Assembly (NCBI GenBank): GCA_018335795.1
Contig: JAGXRP010000001.1
Location: 1 to 62,024, forward strand
Origin: Desulfobulbaceae bacterium
GTDB lineage: Bacteria > Bacteroidota > Ignavibacteria > Kapaibacteriales > UBA2268
DNA: 62,024 nt
Direction: 5' to 3'
The position numbers and the translations under genes are program-made. Of the stretch, positions 1-8,499 are shown piece after piece (position 1 is the first letter of the stretch; the number at the start of each line of letters is the position of its first letter). Under the pieces are notes generated by a model that was given only the letters and a program-made list of their open reading frames with translations, searched no databases and was not told the origin of the DNA.

Positions 1-1
1 G

Positions 2-388
2 CGCGGTACTCGCGAATCCTATTGCATACTGATGACCAAGGACAACTACCAATACAGCATGAAACGCGGGACTGATTCGACTGACGAGCGAATAACAGCG
101 ATTGCGAGATTGAAAACTATGGTGCAAACCACCGACGGATTTGAAATTGCCGAAACCGATATGAAGCTACGTGGTCCCGGCGACATAATGGGAACCAAGC
201 AATCGGGACTGCCGGAGTTCAAATACCTAAGCCTCGCGGAAGACGGCGAAATCATAGCCCAAGCTAAAAAAGCAATCGAATATTTGCTCCGCGACGACCC
301 AAAATTGAACAAAACGCAGCACTTGCAAGTTCGCGCCAAATTGGTGAAGCTACTACGCGGCAGCGACAATTATTTTGAGATAGCGTAG
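2..388 (+). CDS. recG: ATP-dependent DNA helicase RecG, C-terminal part (5' end outside window)
   Basis: Only the last 128 codons are present; the reading frame is open from base 2. RecG is the DNA helicase that remodels stalled replication forks and Holliday junctions. The visible part covers the end of the second helicase lobe (GRG-type stretch RGTRESYCIL, the equivalent of the motif VI region) and the RecG-specific tail with LRGPGDIMGTKQSGLPEF, which matches the family block LRGPGDxxGTxQSGxP almost exactly. The stop is TAG at 386-388. Family length is about 690-700 residues, so more than 80% of the gene lies upstream. There is no downstream gene on the same strand before a strand switch. 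Confidence 0.93.
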   Translation, partial: RGTRESYCILMTKDNYQYSMKRGTDSTDERITAIARLKTMVQTTDGFEIAETDMKLRGPGDIMGTKQSGLPEFKYLSLAEDGEIIAQAKKAIEYLLRDDPKLNKTQHLQVRAKLVKLLRGSDNYFEIA

Positions 389-541
389 GGGAGAGGGGAT
401 GGAAGCAGTAGAGACGTTTGTGATTGATTAACGTATGTAAACTTTGGTCTCATTTCTTCGCTAACTTATTGTGATTATGGATAGTATGACGCCATTTTAG
501 ACCTTTTATTTTTTCCTTTTTTTAACATATATTAAAAGTAT

Positions 542-559
542 CTGCCTTATGAGACAGCC
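542..559 (-). terminator. Hairpin downstream of the small membrane-protein gene, shared 18-mer
   Basis: Read on the minus strand, GGCTGTCTCATAAGGCAG folds as CTGTCT-CATA-AGGCAG (one G-U pair) and is followed by a T-rich stretch. The same 18 bases form the strong terminator at 51188-51222 in the other orientation, in both places just after a gene end. The T tail here is broken, so termination strength is uncertain. Confidence 0.45.
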
Positions 560-579
560 ACAGATTGAACCCCAAAAGC

Positions 580-867
580 TCATTTAGGTTTTGATTTCCG
601 CTGTTTGATTGAACTTAAGTAAAGAAGTTTACCTATAAAGTAAACTAATAAAGCTAATATCAGATGTGAGTATTTGAATACATTCTTGGTGCTTTCATTA
701 AGAATGATAAATACTAAAGCAATTGACACTGATATTATCAAATCTAATAAACCAATTTTAAAATTACACCTATTATTTCCAAAGATTAAGTTCTTTAACG
801 TAATTCTATCTTCATTATTCTTCTTCATATAAATTCCATACCCATTTATTAATAAAATGAATTTCAT
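580..867 (-). CDS. Small two-helix membrane protein of unknown function
   Basis: I do not recognise the family. The conserved-looking part is about 81 residues starting MKKNNEDRITLKNLIFGN (ATG at 828), with two hydrophobic helices (IGLLDLIISVSIALVFIIL and LILALLVYFIGKLLYL) and a basic tail KQRKSKPK. An alternative in-frame ATG at 867 (MKFILLINGYGIY) adds 13 residues and has GGGAAG about 11 nt upstream; that GGGAAG is the end of the palindrome at 874-906. An even longer open frame runs through the palindrome to 963 but starts poorly. I chose 867 for the possible ribosome binding site; 828 is equally possible. It may be co-transcribed with the lipoprotein gene upstream at 983-1804. Confidence 0.5.
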   Translation of the reverse strand: MKFILLINGYGIYMKKNNEDRITLKNLIFGNNRCNFKIGLLDLIISVSIALVFIILNESTKNVFKYSHLILALLVYFIGKLLYLSSIKQRKSKPK

Positions 868-873
868 TGTAAG

Positions 874-906
874 TCTTCCCGTCAGTTTTAACAACTGACG
901 GGAAGA
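874..906. repeat. Palindromic repeat, family GTCAGTT/AACTGAC
   Basis: Perfect inverted repeat: 14-bp arms TCTTCCCGTCAGTT and AACTGACGGGAAGA around a 5-nt loop TTAAC. A second copy of the core (GTCAGTT...AACTGAC) is at 59260-59280. It sits between the lipoprotein gene and the small membrane-protein gene and lies just upstream of the latter's likely start, so it could affect translation or processing of the joint transcript. Confidence 0.85.
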
Positions 907-982
907 AAAGTTTTGTAATATTTGACATTCATTCCTAACTTGAATAAAGCAAAATATTGACAATTTCCAGTTCTAATTTTTA

Positions 983-1804
983 TTAATCAGCAAAAGTTTC
1001 ATTAGCGTATACAGAAGAATAAGTACTAGCTACAATTGACCAAAATGGTCCATAACTTGAAAGGTATAAAGCACCTACAGCATCACATATTATTACCCAA
1101 GAACCTTTATCCTTTGGTGCATTTTTTTGCCACCATTTACGGATACTTGTGATTGGTTCTTCTACTCTTTCTTCATCATACCATAAATCATGTGAAGAAT
1201 TCGCAACAGATTTAAAAAGACATATATTATTGATGGTTTCTGCGCTGGCACCTGATGGCACTGTAATACTGTTTATGATGCTCATTACATTATCAGATGA
1301 CTCGAATTCACCTGCAAGATTTATTGGTAAGCTAATCAAATCAATTGTTGTTGAGTCAATACCAATTTCAGATAGATAATCAATTAGGTTATCTGCAAAG
1401 CTAGGTAAATCTTCAAAAAGTCCACGATAATAAACATTGTTGTTTATGGTGACCTTCAAATTCAATGCAACATTGAAAGAATCTATTAATGCAAAAGCGC
1501 TATTAATTTCAATAATACTATAACCCTCGGTCAACATAAAATTTGTTAATGATGATTTTATATTATTGAAACCTGCTTGTGTAAGATATAATGTTGAATC
1601 AATACCTACATAAGTCTTATTTGGAAAATCATAATGATTCTCAATATAATAATTCACTGCGTTATTATGCAAATCCCCAACTAATTGACAATCATTGTTA
1701 AGAATACTGAAATTAGGTGTACTAATTACATCATTCAGCTCGGTTTCTTTGCAGCCAAACAAAACGAAAATTATAAAAAATATAAAAAACATATACTTAT
1801 TCAT
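983..1804 (-). CDS. Putative lipoprotein of unknown function
   Basis: 273 residues. The start is the ATG at 1804, preceded by GAGAAAG; a longer frame to 1924 exists but places 40 unlikely residues before the signal peptide. The N-terminus MNKYMFFIFFIIFVLFGCKE is a typical lipoprotein signal with the lipobox Cys at residue 18 (LFGC), so the product should be anchored in the outer membrane or cell surface. The rest is soluble and mixed alpha/beta, ending in a region with two Trp (IRKWWQKNAPKDKGSW). No catalytic motif is recognised. Base composition is more AT-rich than in the neighbouring housekeeping genes, as is usual for accessory genes here. Confidence 0.7.
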   Translation of the reverse strand: MNKYMFFIFFIIFVLFGCKETELNDVISTPNFSILNNDCQLVGDLHNNAVNYYIENHYDFPNKTYVGIDSTLYLTQAGFNNIKSSLTNFMLTEGYSIIEINSAFALIDSFNVALNLKVTINNNVYYRGLFEDLPSFADNLIDYLSEIGIDSTTIDLISLPINLAGEFESSDNVMSIINSITVPSGASAETINNICLFKSVANSSHDLWYDEERVEEPITSIRKWWQKNAPKDKGSWVIICDAVGALYLSSYGPFWSIVASTYSSVYANETFAD

Positions 1805-2306
1805 TTTCTTTCTCAAATTATTTAAAAAACTGTTAATTTTTAAAACAAAAATCAAATTCATGTAGAAATTCCCGCGTTGGGTATTCAGTTCTCTCCCGAA
1901 GCTCCCCGTGCTCCAGGTGTTCATTTCGCAATCATATCGGACCTCGCTTATTTGTGAGCGGATATAATTTATGGTATGTCAATGAACTTTGCGAGAGTAG
2001 AGGTGATAATTCTAGTCTTAGATTCTTGTGTGTTACAAGTGTATTTGTTTGTGGAAAAGTTTCAAGAAATAGAGTACAATAAGAATTTCGAGTTTCGTCA
2101 TTATGTACCGATGTACCGATGTACCGATGTAAAAATTCCTATGTTACAAATTTTCAACATCAAATTTCCATTTTGAATGTTTATACTAATCTAATATAAA
2201 AAAGTTTTTCGAAACCTCCAAACAAAAATTGAAAATATTTCAAGAAATTTTCAAAATTCTTTCGAATTCTCTTCGGAGAGGGAAGATGCGGCGGTCACAT
2301 ATGTTT
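1805..2306. other. Intergenic stretch with a GC-richer island and an octamer tandem repeat
   Basis: No gene is supported in these 502 bases. At about 1868-1960 there is a block much richer in G and C than its flanks, without an obvious gene. At 2105-2131 the octamer GTACCGAT is repeated three times and followed by GTA. At about 2265-2282 a short hairpin (CTC-TTCG-GAG core) lies just beyond the 3' end of the MATE gene and could be a weak terminator for it. Confidence 0.6.
2105..2131. repeat. Short tandem repeat, (GTACCGAT)x3
   Basis: Three exact copies of the 8-mer GTACCGAT at 2105-2112, 2113-2120 and 2121-2128, plus GTA. An 8-nt unit does not preserve a reading frame, and no convincing gene crosses it, so it is best read as a non-coding simple repeat. 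Confidence 0.9.
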
Positions 2307-3644
2307 CTACACCACCTCTCTTGAGACCTTAACGAATCTAAAGAATAGAAGCACGGCGGCGGTACCAAGCCCAACTAAGTAGCCAATCCAGACGCCGTAA
2401 GCGCCATAGCCAAAGACAAATGCTAAGGTGTAGCCGGTTGGTATGCCGACGCACCAATATGCCATCAGTGCGGTCAGAGTCGGGATTTTGACATCCTTCA
2501 AGCCCCGCAATGCACCTAATCCTACTACTTGTGTACCGTCAAACATTTGGAATAATGATGCAATGATGATTAAACCGGAAGCAAGTTCGATTACTTCTCG
2601 CTCATTTACAAAAATCAATGGCAGATGATTTCTCAGCAATATGAAGAGGATTGCCGTAACGAACATAAACATTGCCGCCATCAGAAAAGTAGAAAAACCC
2701 GCTCGGCGCATCTCCTCAAACTTTCCGGCTCCAATCAACGTACTGAGGCGAATCGTAGCCGCCGAAGCAAGCCCACCTGCCGCCAAATATGTTGTAGCAG
2801 CGAGACTGATTGCGATTTGGTGTGCTGCCAACGGGTATGCACCAAACCACCCAATCATAATCGCTCCAAACGAAAATGAAGCGATTTCCAAAATAAGCTG
2901 AAATCCGATGGGGATGCCAAGTTTCAAAATTGAAATAATTCTTTTCCGCGATATTAATTTATCACCGAAATGCTTGATGTAGCCTTTGAAAAGCTTATTT
3001 GAAAACACATAATATCCAAATGCCAAACCCATGTATAAGCGCGCTATCAAAGTCGCATAACCTGCGCCATCCAACTCAAGTCGCGGGAAAATCCAGACAC
3101 CGTAAATCAAAAAGTAGTTCAAAACTATGTTCAGCAAATTCCCTGAAATGCTGAAGAACATTGCCGGTTTGGTAAGCGAAAGACCTTCGGTGAATTGCTT
3201 GAATGTCAAAAAAAGCATTCCCGGGAACATTGAAAAAGCTGTAATAATGTAGTATGGTTGCGCTAATTGGAGCACAACATCAGTTTGCCCCATATATTTC
3301 AAGAAGGGGTAAACGGCTAAGATAATCGCTGTGAGAGCCATTCCGGCAAAAATCCCGAGAATTGTACCATTTGATAGCAATCTTCCACATTCACGGCTAT
3401 TATTTTGACCTTTAGCAACTCCGACTAATGGCGTCAAGCCGGTGGATACGCCGACACCGAACACAAAAAACATAATAAAAATGTTATGAGCAAAAGATGC
3501 CGCAGCAAGATATTCGCTTCCAACCTGTCCCACCATGATTGAATCGGCAATGCCGGTCATGATGTGCCCTACCTGCCCAATAATAATTGGGTAGGCTAAT
3601 TTGATGTTTATCTTATAGTGATTTCGGTAATCTTTGCTGAACAT
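2307..3644 (-). CDS. MATE-family multidrug/cation efflux transporter
   Basis: 445 residues from the ATG at 3644 (MFSKDYRNHYKIN). The open frame extends 34 codons further, but that extension is unlike MATE N-termini. Twelve hydrophobic helices are visible. The family N-terminal block LAYPIIIGQVGHIMTGIADS-MVGQVG and the mid-protein repeat (GIPIGFQLILEIASFSFGAI, AAHQIAISLA) are characteristic of the NorM branch. The protein acts in the inner membrane as a Na+ or H+ antiporter for cationic drugs; the substrate cannot be told from sequence. Length is normal for the family (440-470). No Shine-Dalgarno is seen, which is common in this group. Confidence 0.9.
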   Translation of the reverse strand: MFSKDYRNHYKINIKLAYPIIIGQVGHIMTGIADSIMVGQVGSEYLAAASFAHNIFIMFFVFGVGVSTGLTPLVGVAKGQNNSRECGRLLSNGTILGIFAGMALTAIILAVYPFLKYMGQTDVVLQLAQPYYIITAFSMFPGMLFLTFKQFTEGLSLTKPAMFFSISGNLLNIVLNYFLIYGVWIFPRLELDGAGYATLIARLYMGLAFGYYVFSNKLFKGYIKHFGDKLISRKRIISILKLGIPIGFQLILEIASFSFGAIMIGWFGAYPLAAHQIAISLAATTYLAAGGLASAATIRLSTLIGAGKFEEMRRAGFSTFLMAAMFMFVTAILFILLRNHLPLIFVNEREVIELASGLIIIASLFQMFDGTQVVGLGALRGLKDVKIPTLTALMAYWCVGIPTGYTLAFVFGYGAYGVWIGYLVGLGTAAVLLFFRFVKVSREVV

Positions 3645-3847
3645 GTTAAAATCAAAACTTGTATTGACGAAATCAAAAAAAAATATGTTGCAATACAAAT
3701 ATTGTCTAAATATTATATGATTTCGTGAATCCTTGTGTTGGAACATATCTTAACCCATAATTCAATCATAATCATGACAAATTATGTCTTTTAAAATGGG
3801 ACTTACTAAAAATAAATCGAAAAAAAATGAAAAAAATGAAAAAAATA

Positions 3848-3879
3848 TTTGTTAATGTTGTGAAAGTCTTATATCTTTG
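3848..3879 (+). promoter_or_regulatory. Bacteroidota-type sigma70 promoter for ftsQ-ftsA-ftsZ
   Basis: TTTG at 3848-3851 (-33 element), 20-nt spacer, then TATCTTTG at 3872-3879, a full match to the -7 consensus TAnnTTTG. Transcription would start near 3886, leaving a leader of about 120 nt before ftsQ. Confidence 0.65.
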
Positions 3880-3920
3880 CCATTGCAGCAAGTGAAAATT
3901 TTTCACAAAAAGAGGAAGAA

Positions 3921-3974
3921 ATGCAACATTTTCTTCCATGTATGTTTTTAATTCAGGGTAGTGCAGACTCTTAG
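3921..3974 (+). CDS. Possible 17-residue leader peptide upstream of ftsQ
   Basis: ATG at 3921 lies 4 nt after AGAGGAAG, one of the strongest Shine-Dalgarno sequences in the window, and reads MQHFLPCMFLIQGSADS before TAG. It lies between the predicted transcription start and ftsQ (34 nt before its ATG). ftsQ itself has no clear Shine-Dalgarno. No homology is claimed; it may be a regulatory leader ORF or chance. Confidence 0.3.
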   Translation: MQHFLPCMFLIQGSADS

Positions 3975-4007
3975 TCGTGTACTTATATTATAAGTGTAAG
4001 CATAGAC

Positions 4008-4772
4008 ATGGAACGACAGAAACAGAATGAAGTCCCCAAAGGTGGTTCTTTTTTGAGAGCCTTACCAATCGGTTTGATTGTTATTGCAGTTATACTGATT
4101 GGCATAGTGGCACTGACTTACATGTCCCGCCAATGGTACTCCGAGCAATCAATCAGCAAAATCGAAGTCGAAGGAAGCAATATATTGAGCGAATCGGAAA
4201 TCATGATAATGCTCAAAGACTCTGTACTCGGCAAGACTTATTCCGAAATTGATATAGCAAACATTGATAAAATGCTTTTGCAAAATCCATACATCATAAA
4301 AACGAAAATCACACACGACGGCAAAGGCAAAATCCATGTTCAAGTTTTTGAACGCCAACCTACAGCAATATTAATCAAAGCAGACGGCAACCTTGCTTAC
4401 AGCGATGATTCCGGCTTCACTTTTCCCTACGTACCACTTGAAAATGTTGATAATATACCAATCTTAGGCAATTTATACGAAAGTGGCAGGTTGAACATGA
4501 AAGCACTCAAAATGGCATTGAAGATAGTTGATGAAATCAGCCAAACTGATTATGACATAATCATTTCACGAATCAATTTCAAATCAGGAACAAGCTTTGA
4601 AACTATCACAACCGACTACGGCGTAAAATTAATTGTAGATGCCTCATACCAATTAGATGAACAACTTAAGAAATATGTAAGATTTGCAGCTAAGAACGAA
4701 CGTACAATGATGTTGTCGGAAGTAAAATATTTAGACTTGCGTTGGAGCAATAGGCTCGTAGCAGGTTATTGA
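4008..4772 (+). CDS. ftsQ: Cell division protein FtsQ (POTRA-domain divisome protein)
   Basis: 254 residues. A short cytoplasmic N-terminus is followed by one membrane helix (about residues 20-42, LPIGLIVIAVILIGIVALTY). A POTRA domain (about 48-115) starts with the typical ISKIEVEGSNILSESEI pattern, and a beta domain of the FtsQ/DivIB kind follows. FtsQ is the bitopic inner-membrane scaffold that links FtsB/FtsL to the division septum. Position directly before ftsA and ftsZ supports the call. ATG at 4008 follows a possible leader ORF; there is a 39-nt gap to ftsA. Sequence conservation of FtsQ is low, so identity rests on domain order plus context. Confidence 0.9.
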   Translation: MERQKQNEVPKGGSFLRALPIGLIVIAVILIGIVALTYMSRQWYSEQSISKIEVEGSNILSESEIMIMLKDSVLGKTYSEIDIANIDKMLLQNPYIIKTKITHDGKGKIHVQVFERQPTAILIKADGNLAYSDDSGFTFPYVPLENVDNIPILGNLYESGRLNMKALKMALKIVDEISQTDYDIIISRINFKSGTSFETITTDYGVKLIVDASYQLDEQLKKYVRFAAKNERTMMLSEVKYLDLRWSNRLVAGY

Positions 4773-4811
4773 AATAGAGTATTATATCCAAAATAAAAAG
4801 AGATTAGATTG

Positions 4812-6161
4812 ATGACAAACACACAACAGCATATTGCAGTCGGATTGGACATCGGCACAACCAAGATTTGTGCGATTGTTGCACAAAAAGACCCCGACAG
4901 TCGCATCATCAAAATACTCGGGATGGGTGTTGCTGATAGCGAAGGATTGAACCGCGGTGTTGTAGTAAATATTGACAAAACAGTAGCAGCTATTAAGCGA
5001 GTAATCGCAGATGCCGAACAACAATCTGGCATTACGATTAAGGAAGTTGTTGTCGGAATTGCTGGTGACCATATCGAATCATTCCAATCACGCGGAATCG
5101 TAGGCATTTCGGCTCCAACCAACGAAATTTCAAAAAAAGATGTTGACAGATTATTAGAAGAAACACGTAAGATTTCGATTTCAGCAGACAAAAAAATTAT
5201 TCACATTATACCTCAAGATTTCACAATCGACGGGCAAGACGGAATCATTGACCCGGTCGGGATGAGTGGAGTGAGGATGGAAGCAAACGTACATATCGTA
5301 ACCGGATTAAGTACTGCAATCCAAAATCTTTACAAATGCGTCGAAAGAGCCGGACTTAAAATCAAAGACTTAGTTTTGGAGCCATTGGCTTCGGCTATGG
5401 CAGTTCTGACACCTGAAGAAAAGGAAGTCGGCGTCGCATTGGTTGACATTGGCGGTGGCACAACCGACATTGCAATTTTTGAAGAAAATCTCGTGCGTTA
5501 TACTTCAGTATTCGCAATAGCCGGAAAACAAGTCACAGACGACGTTCGCAAAGGTCTTGGAATTATCCAAGCTCAAGCCGAAAGACTCAAACGAGATTAC
5601 GGACATTCTTTCGGGGCTTCAATCGAAAAAGACGAAGTAATTATGGTTCCCGGCGTTGGTGGCAGAGCTCCCAAAGAAATAACAAAAAATTACCTTTGCA
5701 ATATTTTGCAACCGCGGATGGAAGAGATATTTGAATTTATTCAAGCCGAAATTATGAAGTCGCAATTCGGCAGCCAACTTGGTGCAGGTGTGGTTATCAC
5801 AGGTGGTACTAGTTTATTGCGCGGAACAGATGAATTAGCTCAACATATTTTGCAAATGCCGGTGAAGATCGGTATTCCATCAGGATTTACTTATTCAGGG
5901 TTGGTACCGGAAATCGAAAATCCGATGTATGCAACATCTGTAGGGCTTGTTTTGTGGGATATTCACAATTATGGCGGTTCCTCGCTAAATACAACTATTT
6001 TAGAAGACGAATCGGTACAGAATGAAACAGAAGTAAGCTCAATTAATGAAACAGTAGAGGGAAAAAGTGACGCAGAGCCGGAAGACAAAGGGATAAACAA
6101 AGTTAAGGAACAAATGAAAAAAGGCATTAGCAACATCGGAAGATTTTTGAAAGAACTCTAA
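4812..6161 (+). CDS. ftsA: Cell division protein FtsA
   Basis: 449 residues, actin-like ATPase that tethers FtsZ to the membrane. Visible: phosphate-1 motif VGLDIGTTKICAIVA (about 10-24), SHS2-type 1C insertion (after residue 80), phosphate-2 motif VDIGGGTTDIAIF (about 211) and the late GGTSLLRG motif. The C-terminus KVKEQMKKGISNIGRFLKEL is an amphipathic helix, the expected membrane-targeting sequence, joined by an acidic linker. I use ATG at 4812; a TTG directly before it is also in frame. Gap to ftsZ is 28 nt, so the two are co-transcribed. Confidence 0.97.
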   Translation: MTNTQQHIAVGLDIGTTKICAIVAQKDPDSRIIKILGMGVADSEGLNRGVVVNIDKTVAAIKRVIADAEQQSGITIKEVVVGIAGDHIESFQSRGIVGISAPTNEISKKDVDRLLEETRKISISADKKIIHIIPQDFTIDGQDGIIDPVGMSGVRMEANVHIVTGLSTAIQNLYKCVERAGLKIKDLVLEPLASAMAVLTPEEKEVGVALVDIGGGTTDIAIFEENLVRYTSVFAIAGKQVTDDVRKGLGIIQAQAERLKRDYGHSFGASIEKDEVIMVPGVGGRAPKEITKNYLCNILQPRMEEIFEFIQAEIMKSQFGSQLGAGVVITGGTSLLRGTDELAQHILQMPVKIGIPSGFTYSGLVPEIENPMYATSVGLVLWDIHNYGGSSLNTTILEDESVQNETEVSSINETVEGKSDAEPEDKGINKVKEQMKKGISNIGRFLKEL

Positions 6162-6189
6162 TTTTTTTATATATTAATAGGATTAAATT

Positions 6190-7482
6190 ATGCCAATTGG
6201 GATTGATACTACTAATTCGACCGGAGCAAGGATTCGCGTAATCGGTGTTGGTGGCGGTGGTGGGAATGCTATCAATAACATGATTTCGAGCGGTCTCGAA
6301 AGTGTTGATTTTATTGCAGTCAACACTGACGCTCAAGCTCTTGAGCACAATCTTGCAAAGACCAAGATTCAAATAGGTGACGCCACTACACGCGGATTAG
6401 GTGCTGGTGGCGATTGGACTGTCGGACAAAAAGCTGCTGAAGAAAGCATCACTGAATTGAAAGAAGTTATCAAAGGCAGCGACATGGTATTTGTGACTGC
6501 CGGAATGGGTGGCGGAACAGGTACAGGAGCGGCTCCCGTTATTGCTCAAACTGCAAAAGAAATGGGTGCATTGGTTGTAGGCGTGGTTACTAAGCCGTTC
6601 CTTTGGGAAGGCAACAAAAGAGGTAAAAGTGCCAAAGAAGGCATTCTTAGATTGAAAGAAGGTGTTGATGCACTAATCATTATCCCCAACCAAAGACTAC
6701 TTGAAATAATTGACAACAACACATCATTCAAAGAAGCTTTTAGAATCGTTGACGGTGTATTGTTGAATGCAACAAGAGGAATATCCGAAATAATTTCATG
6801 TCATGGTACTGTAAACGTTGACTTTGCAGACGTTAAAGCAATTATGTCCGGCATGGGTGATGCTATTATGGGTATCGGTATTGCAAAAGGTGAAAATAGA
6901 GCTGAAAAAGCTACTGCAACTGCACTCAATTCGCCATTGCTTGACGGTGTGTCTATCAAAGGTGCGAAAGGCGTTCTTGTGAATATTACAGGTGGCGATG
7001 ATTTGACTATGAATGAAATCGCTCGTGCTGTTTCCATAGTAGAACAAGAAGCCGGCGAAGACACAAACTTGATTCACGGTGTTGTTCAAAATCCCAACAT
7101 GAACGAACAAATTATGGTTACAGTTGTTGCGACAGGTTTTAATCAAGAAGAAACATCAGTACCTGAAGTTGAAACAGCAGTTGAATTGAATCCTAAGGAA
7201 AAAGCTAAACCAATAGAAATCCCATTTCCCAAAGCACCGGTAGCACCAAAATTTCCTGTTTCCAAAGTCCCAAGAGGATTTTACCATGAAAAAGCAGGTG
7301 TGATGCCAACTAATTTGATTTCTTCGAGTCCTCGAGGCGAAGAACAACTCAAAAAATTCGATATGCCCGCTTATCAGCGTCGAGGTGTCGAGCTCAGTGT
7401 AACAACTAACACACCTGAGAATGGAGAAGAGTTTAACAACGGATTGGCTGAATTACAGTATAATGGTTCAACTAAACATTGA
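6190..7482 (+). CDS. ftsZ: Cell division GTPase FtsZ
   Basis: 430 residues, tubulin homologue that forms the Z ring. The nucleotide-binding [13 protein letters not shown] (about 19-31) and tubulin signature [15 protein letters not shown] (about 104-118) are intact, as is the T7-loop region with [11 protein letters not shown]. After the globular core there is a Pro/Lys-rich linker. The C-terminal interaction peptide [13 protein letters not shown] (about 388-400) corresponds to DIPAFLRR, which binds FtsA. Unlike E. coli, about 30 further residues follow this peptide, as in some Bacteroidota. The gene ends with a bidirectional terminator. Confidence 0.98.
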   Translation: MPIGIDTTNSTGARIRVIGVGGGGGNAINNMISSGLESVDFIAVNTDAQALEHNLAKTKIQIGDATTRGLGAGGDWTVGQKAAEESITELKEVIKGSDMVFVTAGMGGGTGTGAAPVIAQTAKEMGALVVGVVTKPFLWEGNKRGKSAKEGILRLKEGVDALIIIPNQRLLEIIDNNTSFKEAFRIVDGVLLNATRGISEIISCHGTVNVDFADVKAIMSGMGDAIMGIGIAKGENRAEKATATALNSPLLDGVSIKGAKGVLVNITGGDDLTMNEIARAVSIVEQEAGEDTNLIHGVVQNPNMNEQIMVTVVATGFNQEETSVPEVETAVELNPKEKAKPIEIPFPKAPVAPKFPVSKVPRGFYHEKAGVMPTNLISSSPRGEEQLKKFDMPAYQRRGVELSVTTNTPENGEEFNNGLAELQYNGSTKH

Positions 7483-7483
7483 T

Positions 7484-7522
7484 AAAAAAAGGGCGATGAT
7501 TAATTTCATCGCCCATTTTTTT
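7484..7522. terminator. Bidirectional intrinsic terminator (ftsZ / DUF1573 gene)
   Basis: Stem GGGCGATGA / TCATCGCCC (7491-7499 and 7506-7514) with a 6-nt loop, seven A before and seven T after, so it can end transcription from both converging genes. Confidence 0.9.
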
Positions 7523-7540
7523 GTTTACAAATCAAAAAAA

Positions 7541-8287
7541 CTATCTATTTAGCCCCGTTTTAGGTTCTTCTTTCGGGTCAACAATGTTTCCCCATCCGGA
7601 AATTTCAATCAATTCGTGCTCTTTACAATCTGTCTTGATTTTCACGCTCGAAGATAATCTACCATTAGCTTTAGGCAAAATTGTTGCTTCGACTGTGTAA
7701 GGTACTTTCGGGTTCAGAATATCACCGACTTTGACGTTGACTTTCATTGTAGCTTCACCATCAACAGCACCTGCAATTACTCTTGCTGAAACTTCAACTT
7801 CTTTAACTTTAACCGGCTTATCGGTATTGTTAGTGATTACAACCTTTCCGACACTTTCTTCATTAATAAAAAGCTTTGGAAAGCTCAAAAATTTCGGAAA
7901 AACTGTTATCGGTCGCATTACATCTGCTTTTATCATAAGCGTGGTTCTTTCTTCTGCTTCATTTGTGAAGATACTTATGCTTTTTGTTACCGGTCCATCG
8001 TAAGTAGATACATTGAGTGTAACGTCCAATGTGGCATATTTGCCCGGTGCAATAATATTAGTATCAAGAGGCGCTGTAGTACAACCACATCCAGGCTTCA
8101 CACGCTTGATTTCAAGAGTTTGATTGCCTTTGTTATGTAGCTTAATACTTGCCTTGAGCGGATTTTGCTCAGGTGTCACTCTGCCCCAATCGTAAGTAGT
8201 TCCGCCCTCTATTTCAAGTTTGGGTTGGGCTAACAATAAAGAAAAAGTAAACGCAAATATCAAAATTGTTGCGTAAAAGATTCTCAT
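7541..8287 (-). CDS. Secreted DUF1573 domain protein
   Basis: 248 residues with a cleavable signal peptide (MRIFYATILIFAFTFSLLLAQ). The first half is a DUF1573 immunoglobulin-like domain with the signature block VKPGCGCTTAPLDTNIIAPG (about 64-83). A second Ig-like beta domain follows. Such proteins are very common in Bacteroidota and are probably periplasmic or surface proteins; the molecular function is unknown. A good ribosome site (AAGGAG) precedes ATG 8287, and a promoter-like TTTG-N19-TATATTTA lies upstream. Confidence 0.85.
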   Translation of the reverse strand: MRIFYATILIFAFTFSLLLAQPKLEIEGGTTYDWGRVTPEQNPLKASIKLHNKGNQTLEIKRVKPGCGCTTAPLDTNIIAPGKYATLDVTLNVSTYDGPVTKSISIFTNEAEERTTLMIKADVMRPITVFPKFLSFPKLFINEESVGKVVITNNTDKPVKVKEVEVSARVIAGAVDGEATMKVNVKVGDILNPKVPYTVEATILPKANGRLSSSVKIKTDCKEHELIEISGWGNIVDPKEEPKTGLNR

Positions 8288-8324
8288 TTTATATACTCCT
8301 TGTATATTGTTTGTAGATAATATG

Positions 8325-8355
8325 TAAATATAATAAAAATACCAATTCGGTCAAA
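8325..8355 (-). promoter_or_regulatory. Putative promoter of the DUF1573 gene
   Basis: On the minus strand TTTG (8355-8352), 19-nt spacer, then TATATTTA (8332-8325). This matches the -33/-7 pattern TTTG...TAnnTTTG except for the last base. Confidence 0.4.
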
Positions 8356-8499
8356 CATACATAATATAAGAACGTTTTAACAGTAAAAAGTTGCATTCTT
8401 TACCTAAAATGATTTTAAAATTTTATAGCTTGTTTTGTTTTTTTTATTAATTTCATATTTATAAAAGTTGACGATATAAGAAAAGTATTGGAGAAAATA

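Larger units (their letters stand above)
3645..4007. other. Regulatory region upstream of the division cluster
   Basis: 363 bases between the divergent MATE and ftsQ genes. It contains A-rich repeats (AAAAAAATG repeated three times near 3820-3845), a good Bacteroidota-type promoter at 3848-3879 and a 17-codon ORF with a strong ribosome binding site at 3921-3974. Nothing else is recognised. Confidence 0.6.

Noticed and set aside
408-425. GTAGAGAC at about 410-417, resembling half of the TGTAGRGACA repeat family
   Set aside because: No complementary GTCTCTAC arm follows; an 8-mer match alone is chance-level.
1976-2176. Plus-strand ORF of 66 codons crossing the GTACCGAT tandem repeat
   Set aside because: No ribosome site, low-complexity repeat-derived residues, and no recognisable protein pattern.
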